Assembly (NCBI RefSeq): GCF_021018895.1
Contig: NC_079384.1
Coordinates: forward strand, 7,696,140-7,760,139
Reading direction: 5' to 3'
DNA: 64,000 bases
Origin: Seriola aureovittata
Taxonomy: Eukaryota > Chordata > Actinopteri > Carangiformes > Carangidae
Position 1 is the first letter of the stretch. Each line of letters opens with the position of its first letter. Shown here one piece after another: positions 24,187 through 36,845 of this stretch. The position numbers and the translations under genes were made by a program. The notes under the pieces were generated by a model. It was not told the DNA's origin and did not search any database. It was given only the letters and a program-made list of their open reading frames with translations.

Positions 24187-27100
24187 GTAACTCACACACA
24201 CATGGACATATATGCGGTTTAACTGGGCTGATCTGTGTCTGTTAAAACAATGGCCTTAACCTTTTTAATAGCAGAAATGTAAAAACATCCATGTATTCAT
24301 ACGCCCACATAACCTTGGTATCACAGATTGGGAGTAAAGTGAATCAAATGAAAATATCACAGATAAATGAAATTATAGAACAAAGTCAGATGTAATGAGA
24401 TGTCATGACATTGAGCACTGACTGGAAAAATGTGGCTTTTTTCATCTGCACATCCGGTGAAGTGTACTGTGTCTTATGAGGGATAAGACCTCATCTAACT
24501 GTCTTCTCAATGTTAGGTGAAGCTTTGCTCACAATTCGTGGTGGGTCCTCCCATGTGTCTCACAGTTGTGGGTTTGTGGCCGAGATATACCCATGTTCAA
24601 TTCAATTGTCTGGCTAAACTGTTTACCTGAGGGAGGGTATTTAAGGGGGCTGAGGACAGGATTGTTTGGGCAAAACCTTTTTCCTGGTTTACAAAGAAGA
24701 GACATGTTGTCAACAATCTCTTCCAGAATGTCTTTTTTATGCACCGATGAATAAATTAGCATATTCTGGCACTGTGCCTGCAGAGTTTTTGATCAATGAG
24801 CCATTCCTAAACATCATCAGGGGCATTTCGGAAATACACTTCAAAAGCTGCATTTAGTGTTTGAAGTAGTTCAGCGGTCTCCGAATAAAATGGTAATTGT
24901 ATTTTTGATTTAATAATTTAATGTTGTCTGCATTATTTTGATAATAACAGATCATGTTTCCCTCTTCAGTCAGACCCGTTACAAAAAAAAGATAAATGAT
25001 GCATTTCATTTATATAACTATCTTATGTAAAAAGAATTTACTTCTGAATTATATGAAACTGACGGAACCATATAAAGGAACCAATTTATGCATAACATTT
25101 ATTTCTAAAATCAGACACAGATTTAACTAAAAAAAGAACAGAACTTTGACCAAATTTGGACAGTATGGCCACCACTGAAACAGTTTCAAAATATAATTAA
25201 AGAAGATGACTTTTTATCTAAACATCCTCGTCCATTCCTCCTCAAATTCTAGGAAAATTGTTTTTAGCAGACAATGTAATCCACCGGTGCTTCTCAGCCG
25301 CAGACCCACAATTGCTCCGTGCTTTGAGGACCCACCACAGCGTGTATACAAATGGCCCCCAAAAGCCACAATGATTGTGTTGAAAAATATACCACATGTG
25401 GGATGCTGTTGGTCAGCGCGCACAGTTAATCCGGCTCAAATTTATCACCAAATGCTCAGTTTTCAATCAGTCTGTGACAAATCCTCCATCTTACCAGGCA
25501 ATTTGAGGTTATATTTAATCCTAAAATTAGCTCTTCCTGCCACACATCTGGCAGTGACATGAGTGAATTTCAGTTACATCTCATGGAAATTTGCCTGCTT
25601 TAGAAAAAAAAGATGATGGCCACCTACATAACTATAATTCTGTTTATTTTAACAGGATAACAGGATGCAACAGTAGACAACAGAACTGCCTTTTTAATGG
25701 TAGATTTTCTCTAAGAAAAAGAAATCTTGGCTCTGACACGAGGACATTTATATCAGTGGACTATAATTATTTTGTTAAAAAGTATTGTTGAGCTGTGAAA
25801 GCACGTGAGGACTATGTTGCATATCTTCTGTCTCCATGTGATGTGACCGTGTGCAGAAACATCTTATATTCTCTAGTATGTAATATGGCAAGTAAGCAAG
25901 AGTTATACACACATACACATGTATACCCACACATGTATGATTTTATAAGCTGCATATATATATAGGCCTTTACAAGCTTGGGCATATAGTTGTCACAGGA
26001 TCCCACATCTTTTCTCCCATTCACCTTTCATTGCCTCTGTGCCCAAAGGGCCCCAGGGAACGTAGGTAGTGATATGCTGATAGTCAGCTGAGCAAACAGA
26101 GATGAAGTGACGTCACCAGTCTGTGGGGTTTTTACTGTGTATCACAGGGTAAAGCTCCATCCCCAAGGAGATCCGTATTCTGACAACAAATCAACCCTAT
26201 AACTCCACCAGCGACCCCCACCTCACAAACAACCTGTCTGGTAACTGCAGCAGATTGTCTGACAGAGAGCTTAACTGTGAACGCCCCCACCTCAGGTCAG
26301 TCCAGCACGACACTGGAAGGCCTATCAGAGCAAACACAAGAGCTATAGGTTTCATTTAGACACTGTAACCCACCTTCTACGGAGATGAATGTTTTTGACA
26401 GTAGGTCTCGTGAATTTTAGAAGTGTTTTTTCTCTGAATTCTTCTCATTACTGATTAAGGCGGTGGTTCCCAACCTGGGGCTCATGACCCCACAAGAGGT
26501 TCCAAGATAAATTGGGTCATATTAAAATTAGAAAGAAAAAAAAACACTGCTCGATGCTCGCAACCTGAGCCTGCATGAAGGCCATAACCTTTGGTGAGGG
26601 GTCGCACGGAGACGTTTGTTTTAAGAGGCCACAAACCACAAAAGTGGTAGGGAACTACTGAGTTAGTGAACGCACAACACCTTACTTTAAACTGACGTTT
26701 CCACAGTATATGAGGTCAGCAATTTGCATTAACTTCAACCATGAAGGTGTCTGTGGAAACATTCACAAAAACATATGCATACACTATGTCTGTTTGAGTG
26801 TATGCCTCGGTGTGTATGTGTGTGTTTAATGGGAGATGACCACAAAGCTCCAGTCATAATTTCCTCAATATTTGCTTTTAAAAATGATGACTGATTACCA
26901 TCTCTATCTGCCATAAAATTGTTCTTGTGGAAAATGTACCTCTGTAAAAATAATTAAATGACGTTACCCTCTAAATGGAATGTGGAAAATACACATGACC
27001 ACAATCGCTGCTTCATTTGCAGTACATCAAGTTAAGAAAACAGCGTCATATAACCCTGCTGTTTCACATGATACACAGAACAAGATTTCCTATTCAGGAG

Positions 27101-28748
27101 AAGATTTGCTATGATATAACACACAGTTTCAATGCTTAAATGCGAGGATAGGGGGGAGCATATGATACTGTACATACAAGTTGTATGTATTTATTTTGTC
27201 ATAGGTCAGCGTGGTCTTGGCTTTCGTCGGCTGGCTCTGCGATTGGAGGCTTTGAGCACTCAGGTGCAGAGGCTGAGCAGAGAGAGAGATGTCACCCAGC
27301 TGACCAGAGAGGATGTCAATCTGCTACTGCAGAGGTATTCAATAACAACTATTATTTAAAAAAACATATACGGATCTCCATCCTTCCATCCATTAGCTGC
27401 ACCGCTTATCCTTTGAGGGTCGTAGCTGGGATTGGGTGGGGTACACTTTGGACAGGTCGCCAGTCTATATCGCAGGGCTGACACCTAGAAACAAACAACC
27501 ATTCACACTCACTTTCACACCTATGGGCAATTTAGAGTCGTCATTTAACCTAACCTGCATATCTTTGAACTACACCACCTTGTTTATGGATCTCGGGACA
27601 CATGAATACAGATGTGACTCAGTGTTATTGGAGCTGTGTATACAGTATAGAATTAGATTGTATACATGCATACAGTGTGCAGTGTTTGGTTACCTGTTAG
27701 TTTGCATTTGTTTTCCAGCTTTAGACAGGACCAGCAAGGCTTGGCCCGCCTGGTAGAGAGGGAGCTGAAGAGAGTGTCCCAGAAGCTTGATCAGCTCAGC
27801 CGTCATCACCACCATCACCATAAGTCTCACACTCCGCCACCGCACGATGACAGAGCACACATAGGTAAAGCCCAGACATTTATCACATAAAGCTTGTCTC
27901 GATGAATGTGTTATTTTATTATTTTTAGGGGAGTTTGTTTGATTTTACACGCTTCTTTGATTTGTCTAGGAGGACTGGATATATCAAATGAGAGTTAATG
28001 AAAAGATGCTTTCAAGTGCATCTTTCAGGCTTTTTATTTCTGAAAAATTTGAACTTAAATAACCAGAAATCATGAGATAAGATGTCAATAAACTGTATGC
28101 AGCATGCTCATGGTTACCAGCCTTAATGCTCTATGATATGAAGGAAAACAGAAGGATAAGGTAGGAAAAATATCTGCTCTCTGTGTGCCCACTTTCCTCT
28201 GAATAAAGAGTTACAGAGACAGTTTTTGTATTTCGATTTAGAGCGATAAAACAGGTGTATTAGGTTGTTACACTCAAATCCCTTTAGCTTCATTTTACCA
28301 TGTACTACTTTACTAAAAGCAACTCATTGTCCAAGTTAATACAGAGATTTTAGGGTTTGTTCCAGTTATAACATGCTTTAATATTCTGCACCAAATAAAT
28401 ACACTCCGCCAGCTTCAATAATTGGCCAATTGCAAGCTTTTCTGTGGTTGCCTGCAGTGGTAGTGTGATACTCTGAGCCAAATGCACGGTTCATAGCCTC
28501 AATAGAGGTTAACCACACAGTGAAATTAACAAGCTGTGATAGTGGAGGGTGTGAATGGGGGGGTTAAAGGGCAGTAGGTACAGGTGGTTATGGGGGATGA
28601 AGTCCTTGAATAGAAGTTTAACAAGTCCCACAGAGCCAGCGCCAATCAACTGGCCGTGGGGAGGAAAAAAGTTTACATCTACACTACGACCCTCCTGAGA
28701 GGTGTCAAGTGAGAGCTGGGTTACACACCCTGGTTGGCACGCGAAGGG

Positions 28749-28801
<53 letters not shown>

Positions 28802-29348
28802 TTAGAGTGTGTGAGAGGTATGGATGAGTGGGTGCATGCGTAACCTCCTTCCCTGAAAAAGGGAATTCATAAAGCTCGGGCCACACAGACACCATACCGT
28901 GCATATGTGAGGACACACACTTGTCGACATGCACACACATACTTTACTGTATGCACACCCCATGCCACCCGCATGCACACAAACACACACTTCCCCATCA
29001 CCAGCCTGCTCACCCCTCACCCTCTTCCTCTCACATTACCTCACACCATAAAATACGACTGAATTACCCAGGAGTCCTTTCACCAGCTTGTCTGCTCATA
29101 CCCTTGTTTTTGCAGCGGGAGCACTTTTTTTTCTTTTCAGCCGTGCTCCTACAGCATATCACTGTTTTTAGGCTTTCACACCTCAGCTATGCCTACGGGT
29201 TTTCTTATCTTTTTTTTCCCCTCTCTTTCCCTTTTTACTAGGTTGTTTTACACAGCTAAGGACTGTATATTTTGGCAAATGCTAGCATTGTAAAAGTGAA
29301 TGTTTGGTAGGAGGCAGGTGGGTCAGGTGTGTGTGAGTGTGTTCATGT

Positions 29349-29424
<76 letters not shown>

Positions 29425-32110
29425 GTGTGTGTGTGTGTGCTCATTCCAGTTGATTGACATTGGCTAGAGATGGTGGGGGGGCTTACGGGAAAGGGCCTCT
29501 GAGAACACACTGCTTCTACTCTAATGCCTCTTACATGCATGGCAGCACTATACATCGTGCTGGTGGCTGCTATTCACATTTAAGTTGAGAGATTGTATAT
29601 CAAAGTTATTATCCACTGTTCTGCATTACCCACATTGAGTTAACTTTACAATGCGCTTTTTGTTACTAAAGCCTTGACTGTGGAATAACGATGCATTCAA
29701 AATGGCCTCTACAAGAAAAACTGTGTGACGGCAAATATCTTACCCATAGGGCCCAATGACTGTGAGGTGCCAATGGATTCTGCGTATCCGGTGTGTGCCG
29801 AGAAAGTGGAGGTGAGAAAGTGGAAATATATGTGGTAGCATGAACTTCACGGCTGTGTGTGCACTGTTATGGCTGTATTAAACATCTTAATATTTTCAGT
29901 TTGATATTTTTTTCTCAGTATATGAGCAGGTTTGTGCTGGAATACCATTTTAATGATAATGACAATAACGGGACAGTATAGTGGAGCATATATTTGTATT
30001 ATAGACTCTGTGAGTATATATCAACCCAACATCTGTCTCTCTTGCAGTTCCTGCAGTCACGCTGGCAGTCAGACCCCTGCTATGCATTTTATGGGGTGGA
30101 TGGTAGCACCTGCTCCATATTGACTTACCTAAGCCAAATAGAAGACTTTTGCCCCCCTCACCTCAGGAGGAACCACTCTGAACTGCCATGGCACAAGAAA
30201 CCTCACACTTATACAGAAAAGGTACATTCACATCAAGTTCATGTCATTGTGTAGTACCGCAGTACGAATGCAGAATGATCTTGAGAGGATCTAGTTTACC
30301 AAAACACTATTCTGCCATGATTCCTATCACATGTACATACATGAGTTTCACATTATGATTGCTCACAGGCTGAGATACGAACGTCTCTAAGCCAACTGTA
30401 TGAAGTCATCGGCAACAACAGTGGTCCTGCAATAGACTTCATCCGGTCCAGAGTGGACAGGATGTCTGAACAGTGGATACAGGCTGGTCTGAGGATGGGA
30501 CACAACAGCAACAAGACGGTCTCCAACCAGATGAGGGTACGAGCAGCAGGTCATTCTGATGAGCATCATCTAGTTTTTATTTTTGGATTTTGAGGCGAAC
30601 ACAGTAGCTAAAATAATTCCATCATATGTTTAGATTTCAAAAACATGGGTGTATGAGTTTTCAGAGTGTTAGTGTGTAGATTCTAAGCACATTTCTTGTA
30701 TTAAAATATTCAGCTTCTCTTTAGATAAAACATGTTTAACAATTTATTTTATACTCACAACTTCACTGAATATAATTTATTATATCGTACCTTTTAGAAG
30801 TTGATACCATGGTCTACAGAGACTTAAGCTTAGGAAAGCAATAGAAGTAAAGAAATGAGAATATAAAATAATATACAGTACCTGTTGTGTTTTGAACTTT
30901 AAAATGTGCCGTCATCCAGGTGCTGCTGTATCCGGGTGCCCTGGCTGGGACTGTTGGTCAGCGTTTTGAAGCCATGGTGGAAAGAGGGGGGCCTCTTGGG
31001 GAGCTGGTCCAGTGGGCAGACCTCAGTGCCTGTCTGATAATCCTGGGCCACAATATAACCTTCAGCACCTCACAGCACCAACTCCACAGGTTACCACCAC
31101 TTCTGCTACTACTAGCTGCTTTCATCTAAAACTACATTATCATGTTTGTTTGGAAAGTATTGATTACATTGACAGGCAACAACATCTGCTATCACTAATA
31201 TATGATATATATTGATAGGTGTCTGATCTATAACCACTTTACACTGAAGTGATGAGGGAGGCAAAGATCAGTGCAGAATGATGTTGAGCAGTTCTTGGTG
31301 TTATGTGTGTTTATTGTGACTGGTCCAGCCTGATAGGTGCTGCTCCTGGCCGAGGTAGTTGTCCAATCCAGAGGCCCCTGACCTTTGACCTCATCTATAC
31401 CGACTACCATGGCCTTGCTCACCTTCAAGGAGCCATGGGACTGGCTTTTCAGCATTACCAGTACAACCACAATTTCTAAACTCATACTAATCTAATAACA
31501 GTATTGTTCCATTTGCTGATTAATTTAACATATTTACTTTATATTTTTTGAAATTTGACAATGATAAGTAAAGACTGACTTTCACTTAAATTATTATCAT
31601 AAATAAATTAGCCACCAGTGTTAAAAAAGAAGCATAAAAAGTTTCCCTTGTATGACCATTTTATGTAACCTGCATTAGTCTGATACTGTTTTAATGTGGA
31701 GCAGACATGCTGTGATTTCACACCACACAGTGTGACATTTCAACTTAAAAATATAAAATGATAAAATATTCTTATTTAGCTTTCTCTGACTTCTTTGGCC
31801 ATGCTATTTGTCCAGAACATCCAGGGCATTGTAAGCTTGACAAATAGCATTACACACTGAGTTGTTTGTGTTCATGTGATCATTGCTAAGTTGATAAACT
31901 GGAAGTAAATTTCTTTTGTGATAAACTGTTCTTTAAATCGTTCTAGGTGCCGCTTCAGAATCCTGGATTCTTTTGGCACTGAACCTGCCTTTAACCTGGG
32001 GAGTTATGCTCATAGACACGGATATAAAACATTGTGGGGCAGATGGGGTCTACAACCTCTGCAATACATGACCATGTTCCGTAAGTCTGTGCGTGTGTGT
32101 GTGCGTGTGT

Positions 32111-32151
<41 letters not shown>

Positions 32152-33121
32152 GTTGTATTATACTGGCAAGTAGCAGCATCATGTAATGTGTTTACACCCT
32201 GCAATCATGCAAACATGTGACTCACTGTCTGTGTGAGAGCACAGCTGTGATAACTGTATGATGGTGACTCTGTGAAGAACAGAACATTGGTTCAGAAATG
32301 CACTTGTGGTCAGGTCAACAGTCAACATATATACGTATATATATATATAAATATACACACACATGCACATATTTATATCTTGCTGCCGCAGCGCTGATCC
32401 TTCACACACACTCCTGTAAGCGTCCTCACAGTGAGAGGATTAATAGCTGAGGTTAAATAAACTTGGTGCCCAGACAGAGCTTTCATTCCAACACCTCTCC
32501 CTGTCATCTTTCCCACCCTGCTGGGAGATGGAGGCAAGCTGGACACACTGGGCCGAGAGCCACTCTTCATCCCTCAGCTTGAAACACTGTTTATTTGTCC
32601 TGCTGAGGAGGAGGAGAATGAGATGGCTGTTAGCTGATGGTGTGGAAAGGGCAGAAAGAAGGAGAGAGAGACGGCAAAACAGAAACAAAGACACAGAGAG
32701 AAGAAAGGAAGAGAAAGATGCTAGAGAGAAAAGCAAACAGGGGGTTTATGCTTCTGTTTTGAAACGGAGGAGAAGAAGATAGTTGACTGAAGGATTGCAC
32801 TGAACTGTAAACAGACAGCAAGAAGACTGAAACCAAGAAACCAAAGGAACTGCATTCCTTCACAGCTTTTCCTCCAACCCCCACAAGCTGCACAATGTTG
32901 ATCATGTCAGTGTATCGTTGCGTATCTCTGCTAATCTGATAGGTGAGTGTGTGAGGCAGTGAACCTGGACAGGTGTGAGAGACGAGTAGCGACAAATGGA
33001 ACTGAGCCAGGAGCGGATTCTGTGCTGCTTTAAGGGTGAATGAGGAGAGATCTGGCAACAGCCTTTTTAAACAAGTACCTGGAGACAGGAGAGAATGACA
33101 CACACACACGCACACATCCAC

Positions 33122-33161
<40 letters not shown>

Positions 33162-36100
33162 TTGTTGGAACATTCCTAGTAAAGTAAATACTCATCTCTC
33201 ACACCTCCCTCAGTGTGTCGGAGGGCAGCAGGGTGGCAGCTGCCTATCCAAACAGCCCAACCTCAACCTCTCATATATGTAGAAATCTCATTTCCTTTAA
33301 CAGCTGATTTATACTGCACCGTATGTTTTTCCTCTCTCGCAAAATTTTAATCTTAGCTTTCACCTGTGATCTTGGTCTGCGTTGCCAGCTATGTCTGTCC
33401 AAAAGTAACTTGTGATCCTCCAGTCACATTTCCCATAATGGTTTCTCTTTTTTGATGTCTTCAAGGAAGGTCTGTGCACGGGCATTCACAATTTGTGGTC
33501 ATCTTTTAGTAAATTAAGAACTGAATTTAGACTACCTTTAAGACCAGTTTTGTTCTGTACAAATAAAGTAATCTAATACTATAGAAAAACATACAGACAT
33601 ACACATGCTTAAAGGTGCTATATATAAGCTTTTGCTATTGCTACGCAGCCGACGTTATCATTAACAGCTGTTTACTGCAGTCTAGAAAAACTTTGCAAGT
33701 TCAGCATCAGACTTAATTTCTTTACTTGTCTCCAGCGTTGAAAAGCAACGCCAATGTTTACTCTTGTTTTGCTTCTATATGTCTCGCTTCTTTTCTTCAA
33801 CTGAAGTTAGCGTACCAACTAGCTACCCTGGCCTGTCTTGTAATACTGCTTTTCCATAGTGCAGCGTCCAGTTTGCCCTCAGTTTAGCATGAGAGGATGA
33901 AGAAGTAGTGCTGCTTAGAGTGCATGTTCTAACGTCTCGTCTTGTAAATGCAACAAAGCCTGAAGCTCTGGGCGAGCGATCGTTATCAGAGAAAACTTAC
34001 ATATAGCACCTTTAAAGACAATTTAGCTTAATCTCAAAAATCTTTTTCAGTTTTCTTGTAGAATAGTTATTTAGTGACGGGGGATTTCAGTGTTGTGTGC
34101 AAGTTGAGACCACAGATAAAATTCATGTTCTGTTCAATGTTTTTGTTGTAGCTCACACTCCTGATAACTCCTTCCTGGGCTTTGCGAGTGAGGAGGCAGT
34201 GAGGGCGGAGGTGAGAGAGGAGGAGCTGGAGAGCCACAGGAAAGACAGGATAGCAATTGTCTACGGCAAACAGGACTACATGTGGCAGGTATAATGACCA
34301 AAAGAACACAGTGTATGCACGTGGAAAAATGGTGAGCAAAGAAAAAAGATGTTGATGAATGCTGAAGATTTCCCTTTGTGTCCAGGGTAAATCTGAGTAT
34401 GTGGAGGTGGTCAGTGAGGAGCTGGAGACCCATGCCACAGTCTTTCAGCCTCCAGGACACACCTCTAATCTGCCCAGCTTTATCAGAAACCACGGCCTGC
34501 TGACTCAGGAACACTTCCTACAACTTCTCCGCAGAGCCAAGGTCAGAATTGTGGACATGTATTCTTGTCCTGCCTTGTTGATGAAGGACCCTCATTAAGA
34601 TGCGGCTTCCCTCCTTCCTGGCAGGTGTTTGTAGGCCTTGGTTTTCCCTATGAGGGTCCAGCTCCTATTGAGGCAATAGCTCTGGGCTGCATCTTCCTTC
34701 AACCACAATTTGACCCACCACACTCATCAGACAACAATGACTTTTACAAGGGCAAACCCACCACAAGACAGGTAGGTATAACTCCTCAAAGTGAAAAAAA
34801 ACCCAAACTCATGGGAATTGAGAAAAGATGTTGCACATATATTTTTAGAGAAATAACGCTGTTTCTGTTGTTTTAGTAAAAAATATTTGAAAAAACATGT
34901 AAAAACTTTGCATCACAGATCTCCTCCCAGCACCCTTATGCTGAAGAATTCATTGGTAAACCTCATGTGTGGACTGTGAACATGACCAACAGCACCGATG
35001 TACGAGAGGCAGTCAAAGCTATCCTAAGCACAGAGGTAGCTTCGCTTCTGACTAACAAACTCACGGTTATACTGTATATACATATATCTCGACACACGCC
35101 TTGTCTTCCCCAAATTTATGTTACGGTAGCACTAAAGGAAAGTGTTTGTTTGTTTTTGCAGGTGAAGCCTTTCACCCCCCGAGAGTTCACCTGTGAGGGA
35201 ATGCTGGAGCGGGTTCATGGTTATATCACTCACCAGGTGCAGAGATACACAGAAAGGCTGGCATAATATTATTGAGTGCTCCTCCATCACACCAGACTCT
35301 TGAAGTGGCCCTGATCTTGCAGAGTCACAGGACACTGCCCTGCAATCTGTTATGAAATGTGTGGAGACAGAAATCTCAGAATGCAGTGGATATCCTTTTA
35401 AACCTATTGATTGTATCCGTAGAATCAAATCATCTACAGTAAAGCTTTACCGGCACATGTCTCTGATATCGGCCTTTCATGAAACATGAGTTATTAGCAG
35501 TGATGTCATCCACCTCTGATACAGCATGAACTATATCTACACCTTTATTCTAAATTTACTTTGTGGTCATTAATGCCAAATATCTTAATTGTTGATTTAA
35601 AAGGCTAATCTGTATGTATTAGGCAGGGCACTGAACAGTTAGTTAAACAAGATGAAATACTAACATATCGTAGTCAATATTGTTTCAAAGGCATTTACAC
35701 ACCACATACAGACAGAAGAGAAGCCGTTCAGATCTTGCTTGGTTCAAACTCTCATCGTTGTCAACTTTCTTTTTTTCTCTGTTATCATAAATCACTGTAG
35801 GACTTCTGCAGTAAATCTGTCCCTGTTTGGCCACCAGAAAGTGCTCTAAGGGTGCACCTGGGTCCCCTGGGCCAGTCGTGTGTGAGTGTGTGCCGACGCT
35901 CCTCCCTGGTGTGTGAGCCTGCTCTGTTTCACCACCTCAACAGTCCCTCCGCGTTCACCAGGTGAGAGGTCAGCAGATATAACTAAGCTTATTGTCTAAG
36001 ACTTTGGGAACTTGTACAACATCATCACACAGTGGGGATTTACTCCCCAAAAAACAGAGCAATGTTAGAACGATACTACAGATGTTGAATAAGAAACGTA

Positions 36101-36367
36101 GAGATGCATGTGAACGCTGATAGATGCACTTTAGAAAATTGAACTTATCACTATTTTCCATTTTGTAGGCTTGGACTAGGCTGTTCCAGCGTGGGGCCGG
36201 AAATCAACCACCTGTTTCCTGCCTACAATCCTTGGGGTCGACACTGTGGCCTTCAGCAGGAGCCTCTACTGTTCAGTTGTGCTGGCTCTGACCCTTCGCA
36301 CCGCAGACTGTGCCCTTGCAGAGCTCACCTACCTGGACAGGTGGCACTGTGCCCTGACTGCATCTAA
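22155..36367 (+). CDS. mgat5b-like: Alpha-1,6-mannosylglycoprotein 6-beta-N-acetylglucosaminyltransferase, MGAT5B-like (GT18), complete coding region in 17 exons
   Basis: The enzyme is a Golgi type II membrane protein that adds beta1,6-linked GlcNAc branches to N-glycans (GnT-V) or O-mannosyl glycans (GnT-Vb/IX). Coding exons are 22185-22210, 24071-24186, 27205-27334, 27719-27864, 29750-29811, 30048-30221, 30369-30536, 30920-31089, 31329-31460, 31947-32080, 34152-34288, 34386-34541, 34625-34771, 34919-35035, 35162-35236, 35801-35961 and 36169-36367. They total 2250 nt (749 residues plus stop), against about 790 for human MGAT5B and 741 for MGAT5. All introns are GT-AG and every phase agrees. 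MGAT5B-type signatures include APGRGSCP, FDLIYTDYHGL, GCIFLQ, PPHSS and the end EPLLFSCAG...LCPCR...GQVALC. It is too divergent for me to say whether it is the fish mgat5b orthologue or an extra paralogue. The 22155 start is the exon acceptor; the ATG is at 22185. Confidence 0.93.
26458..26661. mobile_element. Non-autonomous hAT-like relic in mgat5b-like intron 2
   Basis: The left end GGTGGTTCCCAACCTGGGG and the right end AAGTGGTAGGGAACTACT are degenerate inverted repeats. The interior (CTCATGACCCCACAAGAGGTT, GGGGTCGCACGGAG) resembles the widespread vertebrate hAT-type repeats whose ends read GGTTCCCAACC. It is about 0.2 kb with no coding capacity. The family is assigned from memory of the terminal motif. 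Confidence 0.6.
27205..29811 (+). CDS. mgat5b-like: mgat5b-like stem-region exons
   Basis: Three exons (27205-27334, 27719-27864, 29750-29811) encode the luminal stem, residues about 48-160. The first two are rich in Leu, Arg, Glu and Gln with heptad-like spacing (LRLEALSTQVQRLSRE; LARLVERELKRVSQKL), suggesting a coiled coil as in other stems of this family. Residues 120-125 are six consecutive histidines, followed by a His/Pro-rich stretch. The third exon, GPNDCEVPMDSAYPVC, aligns with the Cys-containing segment of MGAT5B just before the first conserved block. Confidence 0.85.
27375..27590. repeat. Common teleost dispersed repeat filling most of mgat5b-like intron 3
   Basis: The segment starts CCATCCTTCCATCCATTAGC and includes CGCTTATCC, GGGTCGTAGCTGG, GGACAGGTCGCCAGTCTAT, CAGGGCTGACACC, CCATTCACACTCAC and CAATTTAGAGTC, ending near CCTGCATATCTTTGAAC. 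This order of words is that of a very abundant fish interspersed repeat, probably a LINE/SINE-type tail. I cannot name the family with certainty. The host intron is only 384 bases, so the repeat makes up more than half of it. Confidence 0.7.
28749..28802. repeat. (GT)n microsatellite in mgat5b-like intron 4
   Basis: A nearly pure GT tract of about 50 bases, with one A interruption near its right end. Confidence 0.95.
29351..29439. repeat. Long (GT)n microsatellite in mgat5b-like intron 4
   Basis: About 89 bases of GT with a single GC unit inside. It is the longest plus-strand GT tract in the window and lies in the same orientation as the 28749-28802 tract of the same intron. Confidence 0.95.
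30048..36367 (+). CDS. mgat5b-like: mgat5b-like catalytic-domain exons
   Basis: Twelve exons encode residues about 161-749. Landmarks in order are SDPCYAFYGVDGSTCS, GGPLGELVQWADL (about 297-309), FDLIYTDYHGL, LDSFGTEPAFN (381-391), TMFPHTPDNSFLGF, FVGLGFPYEGPAPIEAI, SQHPYAEEFIGKPHVWTV, FTCEGMLERVH, and a C-terminal Cys-rich module ending LCPCR...VALCPDCI. Glu302 in GELVQW matches by motif the Glu reported as the catalytic base of human MGAT5 (family knowledge, numbering by my alignment). Possible N-glycosylation sequons include NHS, NIT and NMT/NST. No frameshift or premature stop is present, so the gene appears intact. Confidence 0.92.
32090..32147. repeat. (GT)n microsatellite beside the exon-10 donor of the mgat5b-like gene
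   Basis: The tract begins about ten bases after the donor GTAAGTCTGT at 32081 and runs on as GT/GC/CT-interrupted TG repeats. TG-rich tracts next to donors can act as splicing regulators by binding CELF or TDP-43 proteins. Whether this one does is unknown. Confidence 0.95.
33097..33159. repeat. (CA)n microsatellite in mgat5b-like intron 10
   Basis: A CA tract with CG and TC interruptions at its left end. It is the complement of the (GT)n tract at 32090-32147 in the same intron. Confidence 0.95.
33609..34015. mobile_element. TTAA-flanked MITE, copy 1 (~0.4 kb), in mgat5b-like intron 10
   Basis: The ends are inverted repeats: TTAAAGGTGCTATATATAAG on the left, and on the right a terminus whose reverse complement is TTAAAGGTGCTATATGTAAG. 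TTAA at both borders suggests insertion at TTAA, as with piggyBac-type elements, though it could instead be part of the terminal repeat. No transposase is encoded. Copy 2 (59705-60115) shares its interior in opposite orientation, for example AACAGCTGTTTACT. It ends about 136 bases before exon 11. Confidence 0.8.
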
Positions 36368-36845
36368 ACACAACTGTGAAAGAACCTGGGAAACAGCAGG
36401 GAGAGAAGAGGAAAAGGTAGTAGGGTTAGGGAGACAAAGGCGACCGATGAGCCATCTGCAGTGCGTACTGTATACGTGAAGAATTGATTTCAACCAAAGA
36501 AAGCAAGCTTCCAATGCTACTGAAAGTTTTGTGGTTTTGATTTTATACAGAGGCTGAAGGGTCCCAGTAATATGAAGGAATCCTCTCAGTCAGCACGACT
36601 AACATTTGGTTTTTCATAAAAATGTTGGAGTTACAAATTCATCACAAACACATCAAGTGATTGCTACTTGTCCTGCAGGCAGCCGACACTAGTGATTAAC
36701 AATTATTAAAACAATATGAGAGAGGTTTTGCCAAATAATGAACATCTACGTCATTTAAATTTCTGTAGCTAGATTTGTCCAGTGCAATTGTTGTGTCAAG
36801 CTTTTGTTTTGTTTTTGTAATGACAGTCATTACTCAGGAACCAAA

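Noticed and set aside
25260..25560. Repeat-like or coding stretch (118-codon ORF)
   Set aside because: No inverted ends or known repeat core could be fixed, and the translation has no similarity. It lies in intron 2 of the mgat5b-like gene.
32630..33157. 175-codon minus-strand ORF
   Set aside because: It reads a purine-rich tract and a (CA)n repeat inside an intron of the mgat5b-like gene, with low-complexity Ser/Leu/Val/Cys composition.
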